Below are positions 15,718 to 24,746 of a stretch of 64,000 nucleotides of DNA, in pieces. The DNA comes from Gaetbulibacter sp. S0825. GTDB taxonomy: Bacteria; Bacteroidota; Bacteroidia; Flavobacteriales; Flavobacteriaceae. Location of the stretch: positions 496,001 to 560,000 of the forward strand of contig NZ_JAATJT010000002.1 in the NCBI RefSeq assembly GCF_011777505.1. The letters are read 5' to 3'. Each line of letters opens with the position of its first letter. Positions within the stretch are counted from its first letter, which is position 1. The position numbers were made by a program, and so were the translations under genes. A model generated the notes under the pieces. That model saw nothing but the letters and a program-made list of their open reading frames with translations. It ran no database searches and was not told the origin of the DNA.

Positions 15718-16602
15718 CTATTGCTCCTTATCGCTATGAAAATCTAAGCGATATGAGGCTCCAAAATTTACACTAAACACCGAAGGTGTGTCTTTGGTAT
15801 TAAATGTTACTGCAGTATCTAACTGAAAATCTTTCCCAAATAAATATGCGCCTCCAAATCTAAACAAATTATCGGCATAAAAATCACTTTGAATACCCTG
15901 AGTCTCCGCAAATATCACCCATTTTGGACTAAATGAATGTGTTAAAGTTAAAATGTATTGAAAATCAGACTGTTCTGTACCAATACGCTCTTTAATAAAA
16001 TTCATTACAAATACCCAACCACCAGCAAAATTGTTTTGCGTAGCAACCATCACTCTAGGACTAATACCTTCAATTCCTGGGGCAGTATAAGGATTGTCTT
16101 TTGTATCATAATGCATTCCTGCTCCAACAGCAATTGCTGGAATCAACGATTTCCACTTAAATCCTCTATTTGCATGGTAGCTATAAAGGTTTGGTTTATC
16201 TTCTCCAGCATTTCTGTTTGGGTCAAAAAACATGTATTTAGCTCCAACAACTAAGCTTTTAAAATTAGCTCTATCTTGCTCAGAGCTTAGAGATGTAAAA
16301 TATGTTTGAGTATCGTTTTGGTATGTTCCTTCAATGTTCAATTCGAGCTCTTCAAAAAGTAAGCCATAGCGTACTTCGAAATCTGCTCCAAAGCCTGAGA
16401 TTTCATAACGAGTAGCAGGAGTTCGTTCTTCTTTTATTAAATATGGTCCAATTTCAAATTGTGCTACATTTGTTCCAACTGAGAAAGCACTCCGTGAGAC
16501 TCCAGGACGATTGGAGTTAATTACTTCGGTGTATTGTCCAAAAGAATTTATAGAAAAACTAAAGCAAACTAGTAAGAATAAATAGGTTTTTGTAGATGTC
16601 AT
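15718..16602 (-). CDS. Exported outer-membrane barrel-like 'transporter' family protein (Phenol_MetA_deg type)
   Basis: This 294-residue protein has a signal peptide (MTSTKTYLFLLVCFSFSINSFGQ) and a body of alternating beta strands. It opens NSNRPGVSRSAFSVGTNVAQ, typical of the transporter/meta-pathway phenol degradation-like barrel family of Bacteroidetes. It ends in a strand with SVNFGASYRLDF, a plausible terminal barrel strand. A small outer-membrane channel is likely; cargo is unknown. The start at 16602 is chosen because the -7 element at 16621-16628 lies between it and the longer-frame start at 16623. It is the first gene of an operon with the GNAT protein. Confidence 0.72.
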   Translation of the reverse strand: MTSTKTYLFLLVCFSFSINSFGQYTEVINSNRPGVSRSAFSVGTNVAQFEIGPYLIKEERTPATRYEISGFGADFEVRYGLLFEELELNIEGTYQNDTQTYFTSLSSEQDRANFKSLVVGAKYMFFDPNRNAGEDKPNLYSYHANRGFKWKSLIPAIAVGAGMHYDTKDNPYTAPGIEGISPRVMVATQNNFAGGWVFVMNFIKERIGTEQSDFQYILTLTHSFSPKWVIFAETQGIQSDFYADNLFRFGGAYLFGKDFQLDTAVTFNTKDTPSVFSVNFGASYRLDFHSDKEQ

Positions 16603-16620
16603 AATCGATTTGTTATTTAC

Positions 16621-16628
16621 CAAATATA
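16621..16628 (-). promoter_or_regulatory. -7 element for the barrel-GNAT operon
   Basis: The minus strand reads TATATTTG (TAnnTTTG), with an 18-base gap to the ATG at 16602. It rules out the longer start at 16623. Confidence 0.7.
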
Positions 16629-16682
16629 TAGATTTTATTATTTTTTTATGAACTTAAAACGGAATTTAAATTAGAAGAATTG

Positions 16683-16690
16683 TATTTTTG
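16683..16690 (+). promoter_or_regulatory. -7 element for the DUF4834-YfhO-glycan operon
   Basis: TATTTTTG matches TAnnTTTG, 15 bases before the ATG at 16706. Confidence 0.7.
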
Positions 16691-16705
16691 AATAAAATTT
16701 GATTC

Positions 16706-16987
16706 ATGTTGCAGTACGCTTCACTTACTGGGTTTTTAAGAACCATTTTAATAATTCTGCTGGTTTGGTACGGAATAAAAATATTATCTAGAATATTTGC
16801 TCCTGTATTAATGCGCTATGTTGCTAAAAAAGCTGAACAGAAATTTGGAGGACAATTCAATCAATATCAACAACCTGAGCCTAAAAAAAAGAAAGAGGGC
16901 GAAATATCTATAGATAAAATGCCAAATGAGAAAACATCTTCAAATAAAAAGGTTGGCGAATACGTAGATTACGAAGAAATTGATTAA
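16706..16987 (+). CDS. DUF4834 family small membrane protein
   Basis: This 93-residue protein has one N-terminal membrane segment (about residues 9-32, LRTILIILLVWYGIKILSRI). A polar tail rich in Lys, Gln and Pro follows and ends in VGEYVDYEEID. The acidic, tyrosine-containing end is typical of DUF4834. It is probably anchored in the inner membrane with a cytoplasmic tail. It lies 31 bases before the YfhO gene with no terminator between, so it belongs to that operon. The function of the family is unknown. Confidence 0.8.
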   Translation: MLQYASLTGFLRTILIILLVWYGIKILSRIFAPVLMRYVAKKAEQKFGGQFNQYQQPEPKKKKEGEISIDKMPNEKTSSNKKVGEYVDYEEID

Positions 16988-17018
16988 TTTTCTACAAATA
17001 TTTTTACTGAATTAATCC

Positions 17019-19478
17019 ATGAATTTTTCTTTTAAAAAAATCATACCGCATTTACTAGTTCTTTTAGCGTTTGTGGTAGCTTCCTTAATATATTTTAGCC
17101 CCGTTTTACAAGGTAAACAGATATTCCAAAGTGATATCATGCTGTATAACGGAATGGCTAAACAGCAAAACGATTTTCGTACAAGCACAGGAGAAGAAAC
17201 CTATTGGACCAATAGTGCCTTTGGAGGAATGCCTACGTATTTGCTAGGAGCAAAATATCCTCATAACTATATTAAAAAACTGGATTTAACTTTACGGTTT
17301 TTACCAAGACCTGCAGATTATTTATTTCTATATTTCTTAGGATTCTATATTCTTCTTTTGGTATTGAAAGTCGATTTTAAACTCGCCGCTCTGGGTGCCC
17401 TGGCCTTTGGGTTTTCAACGTATTTAATCATTTTGTTGGGTGTTGGTCATAACAGTAAAGCACATGCTATTGCTTATATGCCTTTAGTGTTATCAGGAAT
17501 ATTGCTCACATTTCAGCGAAAATATATCCTCGGATTTTTGTTAACTGTTATTGCCATGGCATTGGAGATTGTGGCAAATCACTTTCAAATGACGTATTAC
17601 CTTCTGCTATTGGTGATAGTGCTTGGTATAGTGTATTTAATAGATGCTTATAAAAAGCAAGAATTGCCACATTTTTTTAAATCTGTCGGTATTTTAGTTG
17701 TTGCTGTAATTTTATCTATTGGACTAAATGCGACTAGTATTTTGGCAACTCAAGAATATGTTGGTGAAAGTTATCGTGGAAAAAGCGAGCTGACTATTAA
17801 TCCAGATGGTTCTCCAAAAGAAGTCACCAATGGTTTGGATAAGGAATATATTACTGAGTATAGTTATGGCATATTAGAAACTTTTAACTTATATATTCCT
17901 CGATTTATGGGAGGAGGAACTTATGAGGACGTCGGTAGGGACTCTAATGTTTATGATGCTTTCATTAGTTTGGGAGCAACACCTGTACAGGCTTTAAATG
18001 AAGTTAAGCAAGCTCCAACCTATTGGGGGGACCAACCTATTGTTGAGGCACCTGCGTATGTTGGAGCAGTGATTGTCTTCTTATTTGTTCTTGGTCTCTT
18101 TCTTGTAAAAGGACGCTTAAAATGGTGGCTTGTTGGTGGTGTTATTTTGTCTTGGCTATTATCATTAGGAAAGAATTTTGGCATACTAACAGATTTGTTT
18201 ATTGATTATGTGCCATTATATAATAAGTTTAGAGCCGTAAGTTCTATTCAAGTTATTTTGGAATTGTGTATTCCAGTATTTGGGGTTTTTGCACTCGTGA
18301 GATTATTTAATGACTTTGGAAAAAAAGAAGTAAAGCTAAAAGCATTAAAATACACTACGGCAATTACAGCAGGCATCGCGCTTATATTCTTGTTATTTAA
18401 AGGAAGTTTATTTGATTTCGTAGGAATGCGAGATGGGCAATTTCTTCAAGCTTATGGACAAACATTCATTGACGCATTAAAGGAAGATAGAAAAGCTATT
18501 TTTAATGCTGACACTATTAGGTCATTAATCTTAGTATTACTTTCTGCTGGAATCATTTGGCTATTTTTAAAAGAAAAGCTATCTGAAAAATTAGTGGTTA
18601 TTGCTTTTGCTGTTTTAATTGTATTCGATTTGGTAGGTGTTGACAGACGTTACGTAAACAATGATGATTTTGTTTCAGCGATTCAAATACAAAAACCGTA
18701 TCAAGCGAATGCTGCTGACCAAGAAATTTTAAAAGATAACTCGCATTATAGAGTATATGATTTAACCACCGGAAACACGAAGCCATCCTATTTTCATAAC
18801 TCGCTAAATGGCTATACAGCAGCGCGTATGAAGCGATTTAATGAGCTTTTCGATTTCTATATAAGAAGAAATCATTTAGAAGTGCTTAATATGCTGAATG
18901 CTAAATACATTATCGCACCAGCTGAAGATGGTCAGCCACAGGTATTTACAAACACTGATGCAAATGGGAATGCGTGGTTTGTTTCAGAGCTTGAACAATT
19001 CTCTGATGCGAATGCAGAAATTTTGGCTTTAGACAGTTTAGACACTAAAACCAAAGCAATTTATTCCTTAAGCAAACCAAATGGTTTTTTTAAGAACATG
19101 CCCCAAAAGCCTTTAGTGGAATTTCAATTGGATACTCTAGCAGGTATTAATTTAATCGATTACAAACCCAACTATTTAAAATACGAATCCAACAATACAA
19201 ATGATGGATTTGCTGTGTTTTCTGAGAACTATTACCAACAAGGTTGGCAAGCCTACATTGATGGGGAAGAAGCATCACATATTCGTGTAAATTATGTGTT
19301 GAGAGGCATGGAGATTCCTTCTGGTAACCACACTATTGAATTTAAATTCGAACCACAAGTAGTAAAAACAGGAAGCTCTATTGCTTTAGGGACTAGCATA
19401 ATAGTCGTGCTATTATTGCTAGGAGGATTATTTTATCAGTTTAAAAAGGAAAATGTAAACTCTACCACAAGTGCGTAA
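17019..19478 (+). CDS. YfhO family polytopic membrane protein (GT-C-like)
   Basis: This is an 819-residue inner-membrane protein. About a dozen hydrophobic segments fill the first 560 residues and the last 30, with a periplasmic domain in between (about 560-780). A conserved early loop (QSDIMLYNGMAKQQNDFR) carries the aspartate expected in GT-C enzymes. GVGHNSKAHAIAYMPL and a YPHNYIKK stretch follow. YfhO proteins in Firmicutes glycosylate teichoic acids from lipid-linked sugars; in flavobacteria they sit in surface-glycan loci, as here. The stop overlaps the next gene's GTG start by 8 bases, implying translational coupling. Confidence 0.85.
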   Translation: MNFSFKKIIPHLLVLLAFVVASLIYFSPVLQGKQIFQSDIMLYNGMAKQQNDFRTSTGEETYWTNSAFGGMPTYLLGAKYPHNYIKKLDLTLRFLPRPADYLFLYFLGFYILLLVLKVDFKLAALGALAFGFSTYLIILLGVGHNSKAHAIAYMPLVLSGILLTFQRKYILGFLLTVIAMALEIVANHFQMTYYLLLLVIVLGIVYLIDAYKKQELPHFFKSVGILVVAVILSIGLNATSILATQEYVGESYRGKSELTINPDGSPKEVTNGLDKEYITEYSYGILETFNLYIPRFMGGGTYEDVGRDSNVYDAFISLGATPVQALNEVKQAPTYWGDQPIVEAPAYVGAVIVFLFVLGLFLVKGRLKWWLVGGVILSWLLSLGKNFGILTDLFIDYVPLYNKFRAVSSIQVILELCIPVFGVFALVRLFNDFGKKEVKLKALKYTTAITAGIALIFLLFKGSLFDFVGMRDGQFLQAYGQTFIDALKEDRKAIFNADTIRSLILVLLSAGIIWLFLKEKLSEKLVVIAFAVLIVFDLVGVDRRYVNNDDFVSAIQIQKPYQANAADQEILKDNSHYRVYDLTTGNTKPSYFHNSLNGYTAARMKRFNELFDFYIRRNHLEVLNMLNAKYIIAPAEDGQPQVFTNTDANGNAWFVSELEQFSDANAEILALDSLDTKTKAIYSLSKPNGFFKNMPQKPLVEFQLDTLAGINLIDYKPNYLKYESNNTNDGFAVFSENYYQQGWQAYIDGEEASHIRVNYVLRGMEIPSGNHTIEFKFEPQVVKTGSSIALGTSIIVVLLLLGGLFYQFKKENVNSTTSA

Positions 19479-20751
19479 AAAAGTACTTATTATAACCTAT
19501 TATTGGCCACCAGCTGGAGGTCCAGGTGTGCAACGTTGGTTGAAGTTTATTAAGTACTTACCTGAATTCGATATTGAACCAATCGTTTATATTCCCAAAA
19601 ACCCAAATTACCCTATTATTGATGAAAGTTTGGTAGATGAGATTCCTAATGACTTAACAATTATTAGGCAACCAATAGTTGAACCTTATAAGTTGGCAAG
19701 TAAAATTTCAAAGGGGCAATCAGACACCATTAGCAAAGGGATTATTCCAGATACAAAAAAGCAAAGTGTAGTGGAAAGGCTTATGTTATTTGTAAGAGGT
19801 AACTTTTTTATTCCAGATGCTCGTAAAAAATGGGTAAAGCCTTCAGTTAACTATTTGTCAACATATATCAGGGATTATAATATTGACACCATAATTACCA
19901 CTGGACCTCCACATAGTTTGCACCTAATAGGTGAACAACTTAAAAGCAGATTGGATATAAAATGGATTGCAGATTTTAGAGACCCGTGGACAACTATTGG
20001 TTATCATAAAAAATTAAAACTTTTGCCAATGGCAAAAAAAAAGCATAAGTTTTTAGAGTCAAAAGTGTTAAACGCTGCAGATACCATTGTAGTGACGAGT
20101 AATAACACGAAGCAGAACTTCTTATCATTAACCGAAAAACCTATTGAGGTCATTACAAACGGTTATGATTATGAATCTGTTGGTAATGTTGAATTAGATG
20201 TTAAGTTTTCGTTAGCACATATCGGTTCTTTATTATCCGATAGAAACCCTGAAGTGCTTTGGAAGGTTTTGGAAGAACTTATGACTAATAATAAAATATT
20301 TGCATCCATGTTGCAGCTTAATTTTGTGGGTGCTGTAAGTAAGGATGTATTAAGAAGTTTAGAAGAGCATAAACTTTCGCAGTATGTAAATTTAATTGGC
20401 TACGTTCCACATGCAGAAGCGGTAAAACATCAAAGAAAATCACAAATTTTGCTGCTTATAGAAATTGATTCAGAAGAAACCAAATGCATCATTCCTGGGA
20501 AATTATTTGAATACATGGTATCTAATAGACCTATATTGGCTATTGGACCAGAAGGGTCTGATGTTCATGATATATTAAGAACGACTAATACAGGGAACTA
20601 CTTCTTATATAGCGACCATGATGCGATAAAAGAAGCCATATTAGACATGTTTCAAGCGTTTAGTTCTAGTGAGTTGAAAAGTAATGGTATTGGTCTTCAA
20701 CAATACAGTAGAAAGTCCTTGACTAAAAAATTAGCTGAACTCATAAATTAA
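19471..20751 (+). CDS. Glycosyltransferase, GT-B fold (family 4-like)
   Basis: This 426-residue cytoplasmic enzyme starts at GTG 19471 inside the end of the YfhO gene. The N-terminal domain opens VLIITYYWPPAGGPGVQR, a glycine-rich acceptor-side loop seen in GT4-like enzymes. WIADFRDPWT follows. The C-terminal domain has IPGKLFEYMVSNRPILAIGP, the nucleotide-sugar-binding E-x7-E-like region. It probably adds a sugar to a lipid-linked precursor that the flippase encoded next (20762) could export. Donor and acceptor are unknown. Confidence 0.85.
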   Translation: MRKKVLIITYYWPPAGGPGVQRWLKFIKYLPEFDIEPIVYIPKNPNYPIIDESLVDEIPNDLTIIRQPIVEPYKLASKISKGQSDTISKGIIPDTKKQSVVERLMLFVRGNFFIPDARKKWVKPSVNYLSTYIRDYNIDTIITTGPPHSLHLIGEQLKSRLDIKWIADFRDPWTTIGYHKKLKLLPMAKKKHKFLESKVLNAADTIVVTSNNTKQNFLSLTEKPIEVITNGYDYESVGNVELDVKFSLAHIGSLLSDRNPEVLWKVLEELMTNNKIFASMLQLNFVGAVSKDVLRSLEEHKLSQYVNLIGYVPHAEAVKHQRKSQILLLIEIDSEETKCIIPGKLFEYMVSNRPILAIGPEGSDVHDILRTTNTGNYFLYSDHDAIKEAILDMFQAFSSSELKSNGIGLQQYSRKSLTKKLAELIN

Positions 20752-20761
20752 ATCTTGGTTA

Positions 20762-22216
20762 ATGGGAATAGTTCAAAATCAATCGTTTAAAAACACTATC
20801 ACTACCTATATTGGCTTTGGTATTGGAGCGATTAATACGTTATTCCTTTATACTGAGTTCATGTCTGAACAATATTACGGACTCATCACCTACATATTAT
20901 CAACAGCTTATGTAATGATGCCTTTGTTAGCATTTGGCACACATAATACATTGGTTAAATTCTATTCAGCTTATAAATCTAGGAATAATGTCAATAGTTT
21001 TTTGACCTGGATGTTATTCTTGCCTTTATTAATGATAGTTCCTTTAGGATTAGTGGGTTATATATCATTTGAAATAATTGGCAATTTTCTATCAGAAACC
21101 AATCCTATTATTAAAGATTATGTGTGGCTTATTTATGTTGCAGCAATAGCGTTTTCATACTTTGAAGTTTTCTATTCTTGGACTAAAGTACACATGAACA
21201 GTGTGTTTGGAAACTTTATGAAAGAAGTTTTTCATAGAGCAGGAGTGATGATACTATTGTTCTGCTTATATTTTCAGGTTATTGCTATTGAAACCTTTGT
21301 GTATGCTGTGGTTGGTGTGTACATCTTGCGAATGCTAATAATGAAATTATATGCTTTTTATGTAAGGAGACCAATTTTTAGATTTGGAAAACTACCTAAC
21401 CTAAAAGCGGTTTTAAAGTATTCAGCTCTAATTATTATTGCAGGTTCGGTGGCTAATATCATATTGGAAATTGATAAATTTATGATTGGTCAGTATATCG
21501 AGATTGAAAAAGTAGCCTATTATGGCGTCGCTATTTATATTGCGACTGTTATTGGTGTTCCAGCACGTTCGATGCACCAAATCACCAATCCGTTGACTGC
21601 TAAATTGCTTAACGAAGGAGAGAAAGATAAACTTAAAGTGCTGTATAAGAAAAGTTCACTTAATTTGTTTATAATCAGCGGACTTATATTTTTGCTTATT
21701 ATTTTAAATATTAACCAACTCTACTTGCTTATTGATGATAAATATACGGGAGGGTTGATAGTTGTACTTTTAATAAGTGTTGCAAAATTATCCGACAATA
21801 TTATTGGTAATAACAATGCTATTTTATTTAATAGCGATTATTACAGAGTTGTTTTAGCATTAGGAGTTTTACTAGCTATTATGACTGTGGTTTTTAATGC
21901 GATCTTAATTCCAGAATACGGTATTAATGGTGCAGCATTTGCCACATTTATGTCCGTTATAATCTATAATTTTGCAAAAGTAGCTTTTGTCTATTATAAA
22001 TTTAAAATATCTCCTTTTTGTGTAAACACGTTTAAAACGTTGGTACTAATTGTAATATTAGCTGTAGTCTTTTATTTTTGGGAATTTCCATTTCATCCAA
22101 TTATTAATATTGGACTAAAATCTATACTCATTGGATTGTGTTATGGATTGATAGTTTACAGAATGAATTTTTCTGATGATATTTATATAATTCTTAACAA
22201 GTTTCTTAAGAAGTAA
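20762..22216 (+). CDS. Polysaccharide/lipid-linked oligosaccharide flippase (MOP superfamily, Wzx-like)
   Basis: This is a 484-residue protein with about a dozen to fourteen membrane segments and little else. It has NGAAFATFMSVIIYNFAKV near the C-terminal third, a family signature-like stretch. An early QYYGLITYILSTAYVMMPL resembles the first helices of MOP exporters. It should move undecaprenyl-linked sugars across the inner membrane. It starts 10 bases after the glycosyltransferase stop, the last gene of the DUF4834-YfhO-glycosyltransferase operon. No polymerase or ligase gene is present in the window. Confidence 0.87.
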   Translation: MGIVQNQSFKNTITTYIGFGIGAINTLFLYTEFMSEQYYGLITYILSTAYVMMPLLAFGTHNTLVKFYSAYKSRNNVNSFLTWMLFLPLLMIVPLGLVGYISFEIIGNFLSETNPIIKDYVWLIYVAAIAFSYFEVFYSWTKVHMNSVFGNFMKEVFHRAGVMILLFCLYFQVIAIETFVYAVVGVYILRMLIMKLYAFYVRRPIFRFGKLPNLKAVLKYSALIIIAGSVANIILEIDKFMIGQYIEIEKVAYYGVAIYIATVIGVPARSMHQITNPLTAKLLNEGEKDKLKVLYKKSSLNLFIISGLIFLLIILNINQLYLLIDDKYTGGLIVVLLISVAKLSDNIIGNNNAILFNSDYYRVVLALGVLLAIMTVVFNAILIPEYGINGAAFATFMSVIIYNFAKVAFVYYKFKISPFCVNTFKTLVLIVILAVVFYFWEFPFHPIINIGLKSILIGLCYGLIVYRMNFSDDIYIILNKFLKK

Positions 22217-22230
22217 CCACCAATAAAAAG

Positions 22231-22270
22231 AAAATCCCGCAAGGTGCTTTGAAGCATTCATCTTGCAGGA
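22231..22270 (-). terminator. Probable terminator for the 22301 gene
   Basis: TCC-C-GCAAG (22235-22243) faces CTTGC-A-GGA (22262-22270), with an inner TGCTT/AAGCA stem. On the minus strand it is followed by TTTTCTTTTTA. The stem has one mismatch and a 5-base bulge. Confidence 0.6.
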
Positions 22271-22300
22271 CTATCCAACTAACTAACCAAAATTATAATA

Positions 22301-23569
22301 TTATTGACGTCTTTTATTACTTCTAGAGCTTGAACTTCTGCTAGAACTAGATTTAGACTTTTGCCTTGCTTGTGGTGTTCTCTTTTTACTAGCTTGAGAA
22401 CTCTTGCTGCGTGAAGCACGTTGCTTAACACTTTGCGTTTTACGTTGTGTACTCGCTCTTTGAGTGGTTCTTGGCTTCGATGTGTTTTTAGACGTTGAAC
22501 GTACTCTAGGTTTTGTACTTGTATTTCTTTTCGCTTGTTGAGATCGTGACTGAGTTGTTGCTCTTTTTTGAGACCTACTAGCGTTATCATTTCTGTTTAC
22601 TGTTCTGTTAGAACGTGTTGCTTTTGCATCATTTGATGTTCTAGACCTAGTAGTTCTAGTGTCACTAGAAGTTCTAGCTCTATTTGTTGTAGCATCATTA
22701 CTTCTTCTAGTAGAAGACCTTGTAGCATCATTACTTCTTCTAGTAGAAGACCTTGTAGCACTGTTATTTCTAGTAGTTCTTACTTTTTGATCTACACTTG
22801 CTAAACGTCTGCTACTTCTTGTAGTAGTAGCATCACCACGTCTTGACGATCGCGTTTGCGCATATCTATCACTTTGTCTTGAAGAAGAACGTTGAGCTAC
22901 AGAGCTTGTGCGTCTGCTTGAGCTATATGACACTCTTGGTCTATAATTATCTCTATAAGGTCTGTAATAAGTATGTCTTATAGGTTCGTAATATCTTCTA
23001 TAAGGTCTATTAAATACAATTCTAAAGTCAATTAAAGGTCTGCTATAATAGGTGTGCCAAGGTCTATATACATAACCTCTGTTGTAAACATTAATAAATC
23101 CTGTACAGTGCGAAAACCTATTGTATGCATTGTAGTGTACATATAATCCACCAACTCGGTTTACGTAACCATAGTTGTTATATCTAATACGTACATCACC
23201 AGCGCGAACAATACGACCATAATAATCGTAATAGATTGGAATGTTTTCAATTTGCACAACGGCACCATAATCATCATATTGTACATAGGCATCGTAACTG
23301 TGCCCTGTGTTAAAACTAATACTTACACCATTAAAATCGCTATAAGCACTAAAGCGTGGACCATAATCTAGTACGTTAAAGTCGAACTGACCATCTGGAA
23401 ACACCGAAAACTCTACACCTTGTTCCACAAAGATGAAAGAATTACCATAACCTCTCACATAAGTGTTTTGTGCATGAGCATTAATATCTAAACTGTTGTC
23501 GGTTGATGTTGCGCTAACAGAGACTCCTGTAAGGAGCACACCTGCAAAAAATAATAGTAACTTTTTCAT
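22301..23569 (-). CDS. Exported beta-repeat protein with Arg/Ser/Thr-rich basic tail
   Basis: This 422-residue protein has a signal peptide (MKKLLLFFAGVLLTGVSVSA). Residues 47-64 read FVEQGVEFSVFPDGQFDF, and four short repeats follow at about 94-160, each roughly [I/V]xYxxYGxVxRxGxV (for example IYYDYYGRIVRAGDV and IRYNNYGYVNRVGGL). A Tyr/Arg-rich linker leads into a very basic low-complexity tail (about 215-422) of RSS, TRR, SQ and KR runs. The paralogue at 27538-28248 shares the signal region, the FVE-GVEF-FP-G block and the repeats, but not the tail. A sigma-54-like promoter lies at 23650-23665. An exported polycation could bind polysaccharide, DNA or LPS; this is inference. Function unknown. 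Confidence 0.78.
   Translation of the reverse strand: MKKLLLFFAGVLLTGVSVSATSTDNSLDINAHAQNTYVRGYGNSFIFVEQGVEFSVFPDGQFDFNVLDYGPRFSAYSDFNGVSISFNTGHSYDAYVQYDDYGAVVQIENIPIYYDYYGRIVRAGDVRIRYNNYGYVNRVGGLYVHYNAYNRFSHCTGFINVYNRGYVYRPWHTYYSRPLIDFRIVFNRPYRRYYEPIRHTYYRPYRDNYRPRVSYSSSRRTSSVAQRSSSRQSDRYAQTRSSRRGDATTTRSSRRLASVDQKVRTTRNNSATRSSTRRSNDATRSSTRRSNDATTNRARTSSDTRTTRSRTSNDAKATRSNRTVNRNDNASRSQKRATTQSRSQQAKRNTSTKPRVRSTSKNTSKPRTTQRASTQRKTQSVKQRASRSKSSQASKKRTPQARQKSKSSSSRSSSSRSNKRRQ
22688..22753. repeat. 33-bp tandem repeat, two perfect units, in the basic tail coding region
   Basis: Units at 22688-22720 and 22721-22753 are identical, and a partial third copy follows. The 33 bases are 11 codons and encode RSSTRRSNDAT twice. 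It is in frame, so copy-number change would lengthen or shorten the tail without breaking the gene. Confidence 0.9.
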
Positions 23570-23649
23570 CTTAATTTGATTTTTGCGTTAAGCAATACAA
23601 CAAACATGTACTACAAAACAATTCGTTTTTCTCTTGATACTTAATAGTT

Positions 23650-23665
23650 ACCAAGCATCGTGCCA
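23650..23665 (-). promoter_or_regulatory. Sigma-54 (RpoN)-type promoter for the 22301-23569 gene
   Basis: The minus strand reads TGGCACGATGCTTGGT, against consensus TGGCACG-N4-TTGCW. The -24 block is perfect and the -12 block has one mismatch (GG for GC), with correct spacing. The leader to the ATG at 23569 would be about 70 bases. The 12 bases TTTTGGCACGAT are identical upstream of the paralogue. Confidence 0.72.
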
Positions 23666-23823
23666 AAAGATGTTTTTAAATAAAACTACTTGAATATTAA
23701 GCTAATAAGTATGAATAGAATATTTAGATGTTGATAAGTTTATAAGAAGTGTATGAAAATCATTACTCTATCTTGTGAGAGTTTACGACCTTAGACCTAT
23801 AAATTAATTAAACACTATTTGAT

Positions 23824-24696
23824 ATGAAAAAAAATTACATTTTACATTGTATTGTTACTTGCTTAATTTTTATAAGCACACAAGTGATTGTTGCTCAATC
23901 TACCGAAGCTTTTGAAGGCGAAGCTGGTAAATCAACAACGTTTACTGATGGTGGACAAACATTTAATATAGTTTCTGCAGAAGGGTATGATGTCTTTCTT
24001 CATGGTACAGTAAATGGTATTGGACCAGGAACAGATAATTGTACTGGATGCGGTTGGAGTGGTTCTGCTCCAGACCAACAATTTGTTGATAATACAGGTA
24101 ATGGTAATTATGATGGAGATAACAATGGAAGTAGTTTCTCAATTGTTCCAGTTGGAATTGAAATGACTGTACAATCACTGTATCTTTTTTGTTCAACAAG
24201 ATCTTTAGCTGCAACTACTGGTACATTAACTATTACTGGTAATAAAGGAGGAGTAGAAGTTTTTTCTTTCTCAAAATCTTCTGGATTTGCAAGCCCAGTT
24301 ACATTTACACCAAATAATGGGTTTACATTTATTGATTTTGCAACAGAAGGAGCATCAGATTTTTCTATTAAAGGAATTGATGAATTAGTTATTTCTAGTA
24401 CTGGAAATTTAGATTATATGGCATTGGATGCATTTTCTTGGACATTAAATGTTTTATCAAATGATCACAAAGAGCTAAACAATATTTCTGTTTTCCCTAA
24501 CCCATCATCAGATTTTATTAATATGGCAAATTTGGAGACTTCAGAAAAATATAATGTGTATTCTATAACTGGGAGATTAATTAAGCAAGGTGTTGTTAGC
24601 AAAACAAAACCAATTAATATTCAAAATTTTTCTAAAGGCATATATTTTCTACAAATTGAAAACTCAAATAAAAGTTATAAGTTTATTAAAAATTAG
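23824..24696 (+). CDS. Secreted protein with T9SS type A C-terminal sorting domain
   Basis: This 290-residue protein has a signal peptide ending near TQVIVAQ. The beta-rich body contains CTGCGWSG and glycine/asparagine-rich loops (about residues 25-210). The C-terminal domain of about 75 residues has ISVFPNPSSDFINM, YNVYSITGRLIKQG, INIQNFSKGIYFLQIE and a final basic strand. That is the type A sorting signal read by the type IX secretion system, so the protein is exported to or attached on the cell surface. The body is unrecognised; it may bind carbohydrate or act as an adhesin. About 250 bases separate it from the divergent basic-tail gene. No T9SS machinery gene lies in the window. Confidence 0.88.
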   Translation: MKKNYILHCIVTCLIFISTQVIVAQSTEAFEGEAGKSTTFTDGGQTFNIVSAEGYDVFLHGTVNGIGPGTDNCTGCGWSGSAPDQQFVDNTGNGNYDGDNNGSSFSIVPVGIEMTVQSLYLFCSTRSLAATTGTLTITGNKGGVEVFSFSKSSGFASPVTFTPNNGFTFIDFATEGASDFSIKGIDELVISSTGNLDYMALDAFSWTLNVLSNDHKELNNISVFPNPSSDFINMANLETSEKYNVYSITGRLIKQGVVSKTKPINIQNFSKGIYFLQIENSNKSYKFIKN

Positions 24697-24746
24697 TATT
24701 TGTTTATGGCAAAAGGCTACATACTTATTAACTTAAACTAGCATCC

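Noticed and set aside
22688-22753. Tandem 33-bp units as a possible CRISPR array
   Set aside because: The units are directly adjacent with no spacers, in frame within a coding region, and only two complete copies exist.
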